Below are positions 5,023-13,907 of a DNA stretch of 33,189 nucleotides, piece by piece; the first letter of the stretch is position 1, and each line of letters opens with the position of its first letter. Position numbers and translations under genes: made by a program. The notes under the pieces are model-generated. The model did no database searches. It saw only the letters and a program-made list of their open reading frames with translations, and had not been told where the DNA came from. Location: positions 1-33,189 of the forward strand of contig CAYOVG010000027.1 in the NCBI GenBank assembly GCA_964407285.1, in the 5' to 3' direction. The DNA comes from CAYOVG01 sp964407285 (GTDB lineage: Bacteria; Desulfobacterota; Syntrophobacteria; Syntrophobacterales; Syntrophobacteraceae).

Positions 5023-7773
5023 TCACATTCCGCATCTTTCAGCGTGCTCCACCTCGATGTTGAGTAGTCGCCCCAGGCGACAGAAATCATCCAGCCAATT
5101 CCCTGCCTCCTCGTCTCCCGCTCGCGCTTCCTCCCGCATCCTTTCGTACCGGCCGTTTTCCCGAATGAGGAAGTGCATGTTCTGGATCTTCCAAAGGTCC
5201 AGGTCGAGTTGCAGAGGTCCGAGCAGCTTCAGGACCTTGCAGATCCTTCCGGGCGATGCGTTCCCGCCGCCTGGAGATTCTGATGATGCGTTACCACCGC
5301 CGGGCGATGCGTCACCGCCGCAGGCCCATGCATTCCGGTCGCCGGTCGTTGCGCCGCCGTCGCCGGTCGCTGCGCCGCTGTCGTCGCCCGCCGAAGCGCT
5401 ACCGTAGTCCGGCGATGCACTGTCGTAGCCCTCGCCCGCCGAGGCGCTGCCGTAGTCCGGCGATGCACTGTCGTAGCCGTCGCCCGCCGAGGCGCCGCCG
5501 CCGCAACCCGGCGTTCCCCCGCCGTGGCCGTCCCCGTCCCCACCCGAGGAGCCGATCGCCTCTATTTCCTGGGCGAGCCACAGGGTGGCGGCCGCGGCAA
5601 TTCCGGGGCCGTCGATCCCCACACCCCACTTTCGGGCTTCGGTTATGAGCCTCTCCAGCTTCTCCAAATCTATGTCTTCAGAGGTGAAGGCGCCTTTCAA
5701 ATCGATATTGATGATCTGCTCGGCGGCAGCCAGGATCAGACCGGGAATCGGGATGTGCAGAACGCTCATGAAATTCATGAGCGCGGTATTCTGCTCGTAA
5801 ATCTCCCGGTATGGGACTTCGATCCCCGCGGTATTGACCTCGAGTATCTTCCCGAGCACCTTCCTTTGTTCATCCAGGAAAAGGTCCTTCAGGGAGTAGT
5901 TGTGTTTCCCGAAGCGCCTGCCCAATATCTGCACGATCTCCGTGCTGTTGCCCCTCTCGAAGGCCTCCCGGACCTCCGCCCGTAGCGCTTCGAACCTTTG
6001 CGTGTCGTCAAAATCGCCCAGTCCCCCCATAATGTTGTGATCCCCGAAATGTAGCGCGGCGAAAGTCCGGACGCTTTCGTCCCAGGTAGTCGTGTCGCGG
6101 ATTCGCGCCTGACCGGTTGCGAGGGTGAGCCTTCCGGATTTCATCTTCTCGTAGTTCCAACTGTCCACGGAGTAATTGAAAATGCTCATCTGCTGCGGAT
6201 AGTCGTGCAGAAGGGACGATATGGCGTAGTGCGCCCCGACCCTCGGAAGATCGACCTTCTCCGGAATGATCCATCTCTCGTACAGCGTCCGGGCGTTCGA
6301 ATCCCCACTGGCCGGGACCTGTTCCAGGTTCGCGATGAACTGCGACTCCAGGGAGAACCCCAACGCCTCCTCGAACAGTTGCATGGCCCTGGCGGCGTAC
6401 TCGATGACCTTGAGGGATTCGGGCTCCGACACATCCTCGTGGAACCATCCACAGCTTGCATACATGTACATGGCGTAACGCTGGACTTCGAGGAGCTTGA
6501 GGATTTGCACCTTCTTCTCCGCCGAAAGCTCGCCCTGCGCATGTCTCCCGAAGAACGACTCCACATTCTCGGGGGACCTGTCCAAAACCAGTTCGATGTA
6601 GTCGTCCCTTGCCGCCCACGGGTCTCTCAAATACCTGGAGACCGTATGCTGATAGGCGGGAGCCATCTGGTCGCGGAGGGCGTCCATCACCTCCCGGAGC
6701 GGTTTTCGCCAGTGCTGCTTCCACCCCGGAAAGCGACCGGTGTTGCATCCGCAGTCACTTCTCCACCGCTCCACTCCATGGGAGCAGCTCCAGGAGGAGT
6801 TCTCACGAATCCGAACCTCATGGGTCGGGGGATGCTTCTCGAGAAATTCCCCGTAGTTGGTGATCTTCGCCGTTCCCCCGGACTCGACCTGGTTGAGGCA
6901 GTAGGCGAGGGCCATGTCGCCATTGATGTGGTGATGCCCGTAGTGTTCCCCTTCGCTTGCAACGTGAACGAGTCGCGCTCCGTCCGCTCCCTCCGTTCCG
7001 TCCGCTCCCTCCGCTCCGTCACCGAAGGCGGACGCCAGCGCATCGGCGAATACCGTTCCATCTCTCAACAGGTCCCCGGAAGCAACGGCGTTGGATATGG
7101 GACCGTTGTAGAAGAACAGACTTATCGTCTTTCCCGAAGGGAGCCGGTAGAGATACGGCATCGAGCAGTCGAGCTTATCCCCGTCCACGCTGTCCCACTC
7201 GGACCCGCCGCCTTCCAGCCTCCTTGTCCCTGCCGCCTGCCGGGGGGCAAGGATGGTGAATTTGACGCCGTGCTGGGCCAGAAGGTCCAGGGTCTCCGTA
7301 TCGACGGCGCATTCGGGGAGCCACATCCCTTCCGGGTCTCGCTTGAACCGCTTCCGGAAATCTCTCACTGCCCAGTAGACCTGGGTGCTCTTGTCGCGAC
7401 TGCCGGCGAGAGGCATGATCATATGATTGTACGTCTGGGCGACGGCGGAGCCGTGGCCGGAATAGAGGTCCACGCTGATACGGTCCGCTTCCAGGATGCT
7501 TTCATATACCTCGGGGCGGAGGCGTTCCAGCCAGGTGAGAAGTGTCGGCCCGAAATCAAAACTCATCTTCGTGTAGTTGTTCACCAGTTGTACGATTCTT
7601 CCTTCCGAGTTCATGAGCCGTGCTCGGGCGTTGGGCTCATAGCATTCGGCGCAGACCTTCTCGTTGCGATCATGGTACGGGTACGCAGAATCCTGAATCT
7701 CGATTTCTTCGAGCCAGGGGTTTTCCCGTGGCTCCTGGAAAAAATGCCCGTGAATGCAAATATATCTTTCCAC
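5023..7773 (-). CDS. GH57 family glycoside hydrolase with DUF3536 region
   Basis: This 916-aa cytoplasmic protein starts YICIHGHFFQEPRENPW, the typical opening of GH57 enzymes joined to DUF3536. The GH57 nucleophile motif is WLPECAVD (Glu154). The region carrying the acid/base reads VASEGEHYGHHH (271-282), where most relatives have an Asp in a TDGE-type motif; here Glu274 stands in that place. The C-terminal half includes WRSDCGCNTG, DYIELVLDRS and FNYSVDSWNYEKMKSGR. GH57 enzymes act on alpha-glucans as amylases, branching enzymes or glucanotransferases; the substrate of the DUF3536 branch is not known to me. Residues about 738-845 are a Gly/Ser/Ala/Asp-rich repeat insertion, after which the fold resumes at ICKVLKLLGPLQLDLDLWKIQN. 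The start is GTG at 7773 with GGAAGGAA upstream. It is monocistronic in this window; 7774-8020 holds no gene. Confidence 0.9.
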   Translation of the reverse strand: MERYICIHGHFFQEPRENPWLEEIEIQDSAYPYHDRNEKVCAECYEPNARARLMNSEGRIVQLVNNYTKMSFDFGPTLLTWLERLRPEVYESILEADRISVDLYSGHGSAVAQTYNHMIMPLAGSRDKSTQVYWAVRDFRKRFKRDPEGMWLPECAVDTETLDLLAQHGVKFTILAPRQAAGTRRLEGGGSEWDSVDGDKLDCSMPYLYRLPSGKTISLFFYNGPISNAVASGDLLRDGTVFADALASAFGDGAEGADGTEGADGARLVHVASEGEHYGHHHINGDMALAYCLNQVESGGTAKITNYGEFLEKHPPTHEVRIRENSSWSCSHGVERWRSDCGCNTGRFPGWKQHWRKPLREVMDALRDQMAPAYQHTVSRYLRDPWAARDDYIELVLDRSPENVESFFGRHAQGELSAEKKVQILKLLEVQRYAMYMYASCGWFHEDVSEPESLKVIEYAARAMQLFEEALGFSLESQFIANLEQVPASGDSNARTLYERWIIPEKVDLPRVGAHYAISSLLHDYPQQMSIFNYSVDSWNYEKMKSGRLTLATGQARIRDTTTWDESVRTFAALHFGDHNIMGGLGDFDDTQRFEALRAEVREAFERGNSTEIVQILGRRFGKHNYSLKDLFLDEQRKVLGKILEVNTAGIEVPYREIYEQNTALMNFMSVLHIPIPGLILAAAEQIINIDLKGAFTSEDIDLEKLERLITEARKWGVGIDGPGIAAAATLWLAQEIEAIGSSGGDGDGHGGGTPGCGGGASAGDGYDSASPDYGSASAGEGYDSASPDYGSASAGDDSGAATGDGGATTGDRNAWACGGDASPGGGNASSESPGGGNASPGRICKVLKLLGPLQLDLDLWKIQNMHFLIRENGRYERMREEARAGDEEAGNWLDDFCRLGRLLNIEVEHAERCGM
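5240..5520 (-). repeat. In-frame coding repeat within the GH57 gene
   Basis: A 48-bp unit (16 codons, SAGDGYDSASPDYGSA-like) is repeated in tandem; on the plus strand the copies begin at 5402 and 5450, nearly identical, with a partial third toward 5375. Shorter GDGGAT and SPGGGNAS repeats follow on the C-terminal side. All keep the frame and add about 100 residues that look disordered. The near-identity of the two full copies points to recent expansion. Confidence 0.85.
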
Positions 7774-8020
7774 AATTCTATTCCTTCCACGCTTTCACGC
7801 TGTAATCATCCGGTACGTCACTTCGGATCGTACGGATTATGCCGTTCCACGATGCAAGCCCGTGACCCCGCAAATTCATCTCTCAAATCAAGTAAATGTT
7901 CAATATGGCGACAATGATTGCTCTCAGCGCCTCAAGACTATGTTAAGCAGGGTTTCGCGGGAGAGCATCACGGCTTGAAAGCATATGGAATACCCGGTTC
8001 GGCTAGGTAAAACGGCGGCC

Positions 8021-9022
8021 TCAGGAGAGTGACAGCAGGTGGGATCTCAGGTTCGACCGCTTCCCCCTCAGCCCCAGTTTTGCTCGTATGTGCTCCCGGT
8101 GAACGGCCACGGACCTCTCCGCAATGCCCAGGACCTCCGAGATTTCCTTGGTGGATTTTCCCTCTTTCACCAGGGCCGCAACCCGCGTCTCCGTGGGAGT
8201 GAGCCTCAAATCGATAACAGCGAGCTTCCGGGTGAACGGAGAGGTGATCTGGTGAAAATGCGTCTCCAGGATGTCGAGCTGGATTCTCTGGTTTTCATTG
8301 AGTTTGCTCTTCTTCAACCTGTCAAGGTAGGGGTCTATCAGCATTCCGACATTGTTCCGAATCGTCTCTTCAAGCTCCTTCCTGTCATGCTCCCTTTCTC
8401 TCAGCAGCGCTCTGAGGGCCGCGTTGGATTCTTCCAGGTAGAGCGATTTCTTCCTGAGTTCCTCTTCCGCGCGCTTGCGGTCGGAGATATCCGCAAACAC
8501 GATGCGCCACCCGCTGAAATGGGCATCGTCGCTCACCGATGGCGTGATCTCCACCCTGGCGCAAAAGGGATCGTTTCCCCTGAGAAGCCTGATCTCCCCC
8601 GCACGCTTTCTGCCCGGGGCGATCTCCTGGATCAGATCGAAGTAGGCGTTTCGGTCTTTATGATAGATGAACTGGGAAAACCCACGGCCCATGATTTTGT
8701 CCTTCGAGCGCCCCAGCAGGTCGAGGGCCGCCCGGTTCGCCTTGACGACGACCCCCTTGCGGTTGACGATGACGTAACCCGCGGGCGCGAAGTCGTAGAG
8801 ATCGGAGTACTCCCTTCGGGACCGCTCCAGTTCCTGCTGTGTCAGCCGAAGCTCCTCATTTTGGATACGCAGTTCGGCCTGATGGACCTCGAGTTCATAG
8901 ATGAGGTGCAAAATGTCCACGTGGGAAAATTCCGCCGATTTGTCCCGGCCGGAATTCTCCAGCAGTTTTTCTGCCTGCTGTCGAAGCTCTTCCAATCTGG
9001 AATCAAGGGAATTCTTGTCCAT
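8021..9022 (-). CDS. PAS domain and LuxR-type HTH transcriptional regulator
   Basis: This 333-aa protein has an N-terminal helical, coiled-coil-like segment (1-70). A PAS domain (about 70-190) follows, from YDFAPAGYVIVNRKGVVVKANRAALDLLG to FADISDRKRAEEEL. A second helical segment leads to a C-terminal LuxR/GerE helix-turn-helix (about 270-333: RLTPTETRVAALVKEGKSTK, then VLGIAERSVAVHREHIRAKL). There is no receiver or kinase domain, so the PAS domain probably senses a ligand or redox state directly and controls DNA binding. The ATG at 9022 (MDKNSLDSRL) is preferred to an upstream in-frame start at 9121, because GAGGAA lies just before it and the extra residues are not PAS-like. Target genes are unknown. 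No membrane segment was seen. Confidence 0.85.
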   Translation of the reverse strand: MDKNSLDSRLEELRQQAEKLLENSGRDKSAEFSHVDILHLIYELEVHQAELRIQNEELRLTQQELERSRREYSDLYDFAPAGYVIVNRKGVVVKANRAALDLLGRSKDKIMGRGFSQFIYHKDRNAYFDLIQEIAPGRKRAGEIRLLRGNDPFCARVEITPSVSDDAHFSGWRIVFADISDRKRAEEELRKKSLYLEESNAALRALLREREHDRKELEETIRNNVGMLIDPYLDRLKKSKLNENQRIQLDILETHFHQITSPFTRKLAVIDLRLTPTETRVAALVKEGKSTKEISEVLGIAERSVAVHREHIRAKLGLRGKRSNLRSHLLSLS

Positions 9023-9133
9023 CTTGCCTGTTCCTCTTCGCAACGCATGGCGGACGCGGAGCGGGCAGTTCCAGCCCGGCCCGGCGAACGGCGATGAATC
9101 GGAGTCCGAAAAGACAAACACACGTTATTTATA

Positions 9134-9139
9134 ATTATA
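9134..9139 (-). promoter_or_regulatory. Possible -10 box for the PAS-LuxR gene
   Basis: On the minus strand a consensus TATAAT lies in a short AT-rich patch (9125-9150), about 110 bp upstream of the start at 9022. No good -35 box is seen at the usual distance, so this may need an activator or may be chance. Confidence 0.25.
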
Positions 9140-9243
9140 ATGAATTTAGGACGCGAGAATCATCAGTACAAGTATTTGTGTCCGGGAATACGGAAAAAAC
9201 GGCGGCGGAACGACCCGGCTCATCACAATCGGGGCAAACCGCG

Positions 9244-9262
9244 CCGCCGGATCGCCCGGCGG
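9244..9262 (-). terminator. Hairpin downstream of the REC-GGDEF gene
   Basis: CCGCCGG (9244-9250) and CCGGCGG (9256-9262) form a perfect 7-bp GC stem with a 5-nt loop, 47 bp past the stop of the minus-strand REC-GGDEF gene. On that strand it is followed by CGCGGTTTGCC, without a strong U run. It is a plausible weak terminator or an mRNA 3'-end stabiliser. Confidence 0.35.
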
Positions 9263-9309
9263 GGATGGACAGCCGGGAGCCGGTTCCCGTGGCACGTCGC
9301 GGTAAGGGC

Positions 9310-10323
9310 TCACCCTTCCTCGGATGGACTCATGGGGAGCATCGAGCGCACCGTCTTGTTGCGGCCCTGCCTCTTGGCCTCGTAGAGAGCCTTGTCGGCT
9401 GTTTTCACCAGTCTCCACAGCCCATCCGGACATTTGCCCGCCGCGGAACAGGAGTCGGAATGACCCGGTTGCCCGGACGAAGCGCAACGGGGGGAAGCAA
9501 TGCCCGCCACCCCTATGCTGATGGTGACGTTCGGTGAAATCTCCGACCGCGCATGAGGGATGTTGAGAGCGGATACTCCCATGCGCATCTTCTCCGCAAG
9601 CAGCAAAGCCTCCTCGGCATTGGACCCCGGCAGGACCACGGCGAATTCCTCGCCCCCGTACCGGGCCGCCGCTTCCCCCGAGCGGTTCACCGAGGATTTC
9701 AGCACCCCGGCTATCGCCCGCAGGCAGTCATCGCCTGCCTGGTGGCCGTAGTGATCGTTGTAGCTCTTGAAACAGTCCACATCGATCATGAGCACGAAAA
9801 GCGGGTTTCCGGTTCGGTAGGCCCGGCGCCACTCCTGCTCCAGGGCGGTGTCGAAGGCGCGCCTGTTGGGGATGCCCGTGAGGAAATCGATGGAAGAGAG
9901 TCTGCGAAGCTGGTCGGTCCGCTGCTTCAGGGTCAGATGGGTCCTTACCCGCGCCCGGACGATCGGCGGATTGGGAGGCTTGGTTATGAAATCCACGGCG
10001 CCCGCATCGAGAGCGCGTACTTCGCTTTCCATATCCGTTCGGGCTGTGATGAACAGGATGGGCAGGTTCCCGAGTTCCGGGTTCCTCTTGAGCGTTTTGC
10101 ACAGGTCGAAGCCGTTCATGCCGGGCATCATGGCGTCCAGAAGAATCAGATCGGGGGGCTTTGCCCTGACCATTCGCAGGGCGTCTTCGCCGTTCGTCGC
10201 AAAGCGGATTTCCCCCATGTCGTCGAGCATCGAGGCCAGAAGCTTGATCGTTCCCGGGTCGTCGTCCACGATGAGAAGATCGGCGGCCGGGAGAGCATCG
10301 GAAGTGGTCGGCAACTGGAACAA
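9310..10323 (-). CDS. Response regulator with GGDEF domain (diguanylate cyclase)
   Basis: This 337-aa protein joins a receiver domain to a GGDEF domain. The receiver (about 14-130) has the acidic pocket IVDDD (20-22), the phosphoacceptor Asp63 in LLDAMMPG, and Lys115 in FITKPPNP. The GGDEF domain (about 142-330) has the active-site loop GGEEF (223-227) and DFLTGIPNRRAF. It should make cyclic di-GMP from two GTP when phosphorylated. The product-inhibition I-site, normally RxxD five residues before the loop, reads RSGE (214-217), so feedback may be weakened. The start is probably TTG at 10323, three bases after the kinase stop, using the GGAAGAG at the kinase's end as ribosome site; no ATG is available nearby. 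The tight junction suggests the upstream hybrid kinase is its partner. Confidence 0.9.
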   Translation of the reverse strand: MFQLPTTSDALPAADLLIVDDDPGTIKLLASMLDDMGEIRFATNGEDALRMVRAKPPDLILLDAMMPGMNGFDLCKTLKRNPELGNLPILFITARTDMESEVRALDAGAVDFITKPPNPPIVRARVRTHLTLKQRTDQLRRLSSIDFLTGIPNRRAFDTALEQEWRRAYRTGNPLFVLMIDVDCFKSYNDHYGHQAGDDCLRAIAGVLKSSVNRSGEAAARYGGEEFAVVLPGSNAEEALLLAEKMRMGVSALNIPHARSEISPNVTISIGVAGIASPRCASSGQPGHSDSCSAAGKCPDGLWRLVKTADKALYEAKRQGRNKTVRSMLPMSPSEEG

Positions 10324-10326
10324 CGG

Positions 10327-13300
10327 TCACTCTTCCTTTCTATTCTCTTTCGCTATTCGTTCCAGAATGGCGAGTGCGTCACCGAAACGCAATGCCTCCA
10401 CGGCTTCGGCGAGGTTGTCGACAGTCCCGCTCCCGCACCCGCGGGCCAGGTCCTGCCGCAATGCGTCGAAATAACCCATGGCCTTGATGCTGTTGTCCTT
10501 GAGAGCCGCTGTCAGCCGGGCGAACTCCTCCTTGCCCGGCGCATGCGGGGAGCCGTCATCGAGCGCCCCGTCGCCTGCGGCCGTCTTCGCCTCCGCGAGG
10601 TACCGCCCCACATCCGACGTCAGTCGCTCCATGGATGCCTCCAGGCTTGCGAGCAGTTCGGGAAGGATCGCCCGATTTCCTTCGCTAATGGCGGTTTCGG
10701 CCTGCAAGGCGAGCGCTGTAACCTCGACGGCGGATATGTTCCCGACGACCCCGCGTAGCGTATGCAGCCGATGAGCCGCCTCATCGCTTCTGCCCTCCGA
10801 CAGGTCCGCGCGCACCAGTGAAAGCGTATCCGAACAATCCGTAACCATGTGGGAGAGCAAGGAGTCGAACAACGCGATGTCGCCGCCCATCCGCATGGCG
10901 GCCTCTCTGCCGTCGATCCCGGCAATCGGCGGGAACGGCTCGGAAGAAAACGACGCCGGCAGTTCAACGGCATTCCCCCGGTTTTTGTGCGGAATCCACT
11001 CGAGCAGGGCGTTCAACAACTCGTGCGGCATGACGGGCTTCGAGACGTGGCCGTTCATTCCGGCTTCGATGCAGGCCTGTTTGTCCCCCGGCATGGCTGC
11101 CGCCGTCATGGCGATGATGGGGACCCTCTCTCCGTGAGGAAGCTCTCTCATCAGCGCGCAGGCCTGGAAGCCGTCCATCCCAGGCATTTGCAGGTCCATG
11201 AGCACGGCGTCGAAACGGGCCGCGCGAATCCGCTCCACGCCTTCACCCCCGTGGTTTGCGGTGGTGACATGGAACCCGGCTCTTTCGAGGAACTCCTGGG
11301 CCAGTTCCCGGTTCAACCTGTTGTCTTCCACCAGCAGGATACGGCTGCCGTGGATCGGTCGAACCATCTCGTGGAACGTGACATCCGGTTTGGGATGCTC
11401 GGTTGCGCGATCCGATATGCCGAACCTGGCGGTGAAGGAAAAAGTGCAGCCCTGTCCCGGTGAGCCGGCGACGGTGATCGCTCCCCCCATGAGCGTGATC
11501 AGGTAGCGGGAAATCGCAAGGCCCAGGCCGGTCCCCCCGTATCGCCGCGTGATGGAGTTGTCGGACTGGGTGAAGGGCCGAAACAACCGGCCGATCTCTT
11601 CCTCGGACAGTCCGATGCCGGTATCCTGAACGGAGAAACGCAGCAGTACCTCGCTCTCTCCCTGCTCCTGCATTTCCACTCGGATGCGGATTCCACCCGT
11701 TTCCGTGAACTTGACCGAATTGGCGACCAAATTGCTGATAACCTGCTCCAGCCGCAATGGATCGCCCGTTAGCAGCCGCGGCGCATCGGGAGCGACGTCC
11801 ATGAGAAGCTCCAGTCCCTTCTTCTCAATCTTCGGAAAGAACAAGTTCGCGATGTTTTGCAGAGTACCGTCCAGGCTGAAAACCACTCGTTCCAGCTCGA
11901 TCTTTCCGGCTTCGCTCTTCGAATAGTCCAGGATATCGTTGATGATGCCGAGAAGAGTCCGGGCCGAGTGGTTGGCTTTGTGAAGATAGTCCCTCTGCCC
12001 GGGCGACAACTCGGTCTCGAGGGCCAAATGGATGAATCCGAGAATACTGTTCATCGGCGTTCGGATTTCATGACTCATGTTGGCCAGAAATACGCTCTTG
12101 GCGCGGGTCGCTTCCTCGGCCGCTTCCTTGGCGCGGCGCAAAGCGGCTTCCTCCAGCCTTTGCACCGTTACGTCCTTGTTGGTTCCGACTATTCTGACCG
12201 GCTGCCCGTTCTCGTTCCTTTCAACCTGCGCGATGGCTCGGATCGTGCGCACCTCGCCGTCGCCTCTGACAATGCGAAACTCGGTATCGTAAGGCTTCTC
12301 CCCTTCAAAAGCTTCTTGGGCCGTCCTGTGGGCCGTTTCCCTGTCTTCGGGCAACAAGCTGTTCCACCAGGCGTCGTAGGCGGAGGAAAACGCCGTCGGA
12401 GCGACACCGTAAATGGCGAACATGGATGCATCCCACACCAACCGGCCTGTGACGAAGTTGTATTCCCATACCCCCACACCCGCCGCTTCGGTCGCCAGCC
12501 TCAACCGTTCGGCGCTCTCACGGAGGTCCGCGTCGGCGCGCTCGAGTTCCAGGAAGTGGGCGCGCCTGCGGCGCTGAAAAGCCGCCAGCGCCGACACCGA
12601 CGCCAGGGCGACGAGGGCGAACGTTGCGCCCTGCATCACGGCGTCTTTCCGCCAGTGCTTCGTTATTGCGGCGTCGGCTCTTCCAACCGTAACGATCAAC
12701 GGTTTGTCCATGGGAAGAAGGCGAGGCTTGATGGTCTGCAGGGCCATCATACGCTCTTCACCCGTTGTGCAAGAGGTTCCGGTCAACACGTTCTCGGTTC
12801 TCCCGCTCTCACGATGACGCGTGAAGAAAGAACCGGGCTGGGCGATGTCTCGTCCCATCCGGTTTTCCTGCTCCGGAGCCGTCATGAACTGTATGCCGTC
12901 TCCGTGAGCGATCGCGCTCCACATATCGGGACTGTAGTTCACCGAACTCAGCAGTGTTTTGAAATATTCAGGATCGAGGGTCGCAACCACAATTCCTGCA
13001 AATTCTCCACTCTCTCCGGGAATGACTCGTGTCAGGTTCATGCCCCATGCCCCCAGCACGGTCTGGTAGGGAGCGGAGACGAAGAGCACCGAAGGGTCCG
13101 GGTTCTGCCGCGCCTGGAGGAAGTATTCGCGTGAACCGGCATTAAAACCCGGCAATTCCTGCCGGTTGGAAAAACGAACGATGCCGTTCGCATCCAGGAT
13201 GACGAGTGTGCGTATTCCGGGAATGGACTCCACGAGAAGCTTGAGGCTGCTGTTGATGTGTTGAGAATCCCGCAGGCTCCAGGTGTAACTGACGATATTA

Positions 13301-13518
13301 TTGCGCACCCCCAGGAGCGCCCGGTCTGTTCCCCACAACTGCCGGCCGAGGTTTTCGTTGATCAGGCGCGCCTGAGTCAACAGGCGGAGCTGTTCTCTTT
13401 CCAGGATATCGACGCGGCTGTGGTGCAGTTCACGGCCGATGATCCCGCCGAGCAGGAGCAAAGCCATACCCAGCATCATCCAGTAAGCGAGAAAAGCTTC
13501 TTCGAGTCGCCTGGACAT
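10327..13518 (-). CDS. Membrane hybrid histidine kinase (PAS, HisKA, REC, HPt)
   Basis: This 1063-aa inner-membrane sensor starts at ATG 13518 behind GGAG. A membrane helix (about 11-29) and a second one (about 293-312) bracket a periplasmic sensor region of roughly 260 residues resembling a double-Cache fold (SRVDILEREQLRLLTQARLI; TVLGAWGMNLTRVIPGE). A PAS domain follows (about 330-455: RLRLATEAAGVGVWEYNFVT). The HisKA domain has His483 in ANMSHEIRTPMN, then an ATPase domain with DTGIGLSEEEIGRLF and GGTGLGLAISR. A receiver carries Asp775 in LMDLQMPGMDG. The C-terminal HPt domain has His919 in AAHRLHTLRGVVGN. This is a complete His-Asp-His phosphorelay in one chain, whose next acceptor is most simply the REC-GGDEF protein encoded 3 bp downstream. 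The ligand is unknown; Cache domains often bind small organic acids or amino acids. Confidence 0.93.
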   Translation of the reverse strand: MSRRLEEAFLAYWMMLGMALLLLGGIIGRELHHSRVDILEREQLRLLTQARLINENLGRQLWGTDRALLGVRNNIVSYTWSLRDSQHINSSLKLLVESIPGIRTLVILDANGIVRFSNRQELPGFNAGSREYFLQARQNPDPSVLFVSAPYQTVLGAWGMNLTRVIPGESGEFAGIVVATLDPEYFKTLLSSVNYSPDMWSAIAHGDGIQFMTAPEQENRMGRDIAQPGSFFTRHRESGRTENVLTGTSCTTGEERMMALQTIKPRLLPMDKPLIVTVGRADAAITKHWRKDAVMQGATFALVALASVSALAAFQRRRRAHFLELERADADLRESAERLRLATEAAGVGVWEYNFVTGRLVWDASMFAIYGVAPTAFSSAYDAWWNSLLPEDRETAHRTAQEAFEGEKPYDTEFRIVRGDGEVRTIRAIAQVERNENGQPVRIVGTNKDVTVQRLEEAALRRAKEAAEEATRAKSVFLANMSHEIRTPMNSILGFIHLALETELSPGQRDYLHKANHSARTLLGIINDILDYSKSEAGKIELERVVFSLDGTLQNIANLFFPKIEKKGLELLMDVAPDAPRLLTGDPLRLEQVISNLVANSVKFTETGGIRIRVEMQEQGESEVLLRFSVQDTGIGLSEEEIGRLFRPFTQSDNSITRRYGGTGLGLAISRYLITLMGGAITVAGSPGQGCTFSFTARFGISDRATEHPKPDVTFHEMVRPIHGSRILLVEDNRLNRELAQEFLERAGFHVTTANHGGEGVERIRAARFDAVLMDLQMPGMDGFQACALMRELPHGERVPIIAMTAAAMPGDKQACIEAGMNGHVSKPVMPHELLNALLEWIPHKNRGNAVELPASFSSEPFPPIAGIDGREAAMRMGGDIALFDSLLSHMVTDCSDTLSLVRADLSEGRSDEAAHRLHTLRGVVGNISAVEVTALALQAETAISEGNRAILPELLASLEASMERLTSDVGRYLAEAKTAAGDGALDDGSPHAPGKEEFARLTAALKDNSIKAMGYFDALRQDLARGCGSGTVDNLAEAVEALRFGDALAILERIAKENRKEE

Positions 13519-13771
13519 TGGAATCGTCTCCGATCACCCCGGTATCACACCCTGCTCGATCGCCCCGTCTCGTTCGGCCGTATTTCGTATCTCCAAATGC
13601 CGACAGGTTTGCAGTCCGCCCGTAAGAGAAATCGGGGCGCCATGGAAAGCGCTATAGTCTGATATTCCAAAGTAGTGCCAAGCATAGCCTCAAATGAGAA
13701 AAATTTCAAACAGATTGCTCTCTTCATCACTTTGAGTCGGGTGCGGATTCGGATCTGAGGCCGATTGCATC

Positions 13772-13801
13772 TTGTTTTTCAGCTCTTTCCCGCCGTATAA
13801 T
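13772..13801 (+). promoter_or_regulatory. Candidate sigma-70 promoter for the Fe-S gene
   Basis: TATAAT (13796-13801) is a perfect -10 box. TTGTTT (13772-13777) lies 18 bp upstream as a partial -35 box. The start codon at 13908 is about 105 bp downstream. The intergenic stretch 13519-13907 separates two divergent genes and must also carry the kinase promoter, which I could not place. CCCGCC and GGCGGG around the -10 box (13789-13816) could form a stem. Confidence 0.45.
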
Positions 13802-13907
13802 AATCGGCAGGCGGGCGATGCCCGGTTGTCGAAATGCTCCGGTGCGCCGGTCGATGCGGGCGCGGGAGCGCCTTTCGCCCTATGCATGTCTCACGCGGGA
13901 GGGTTTT

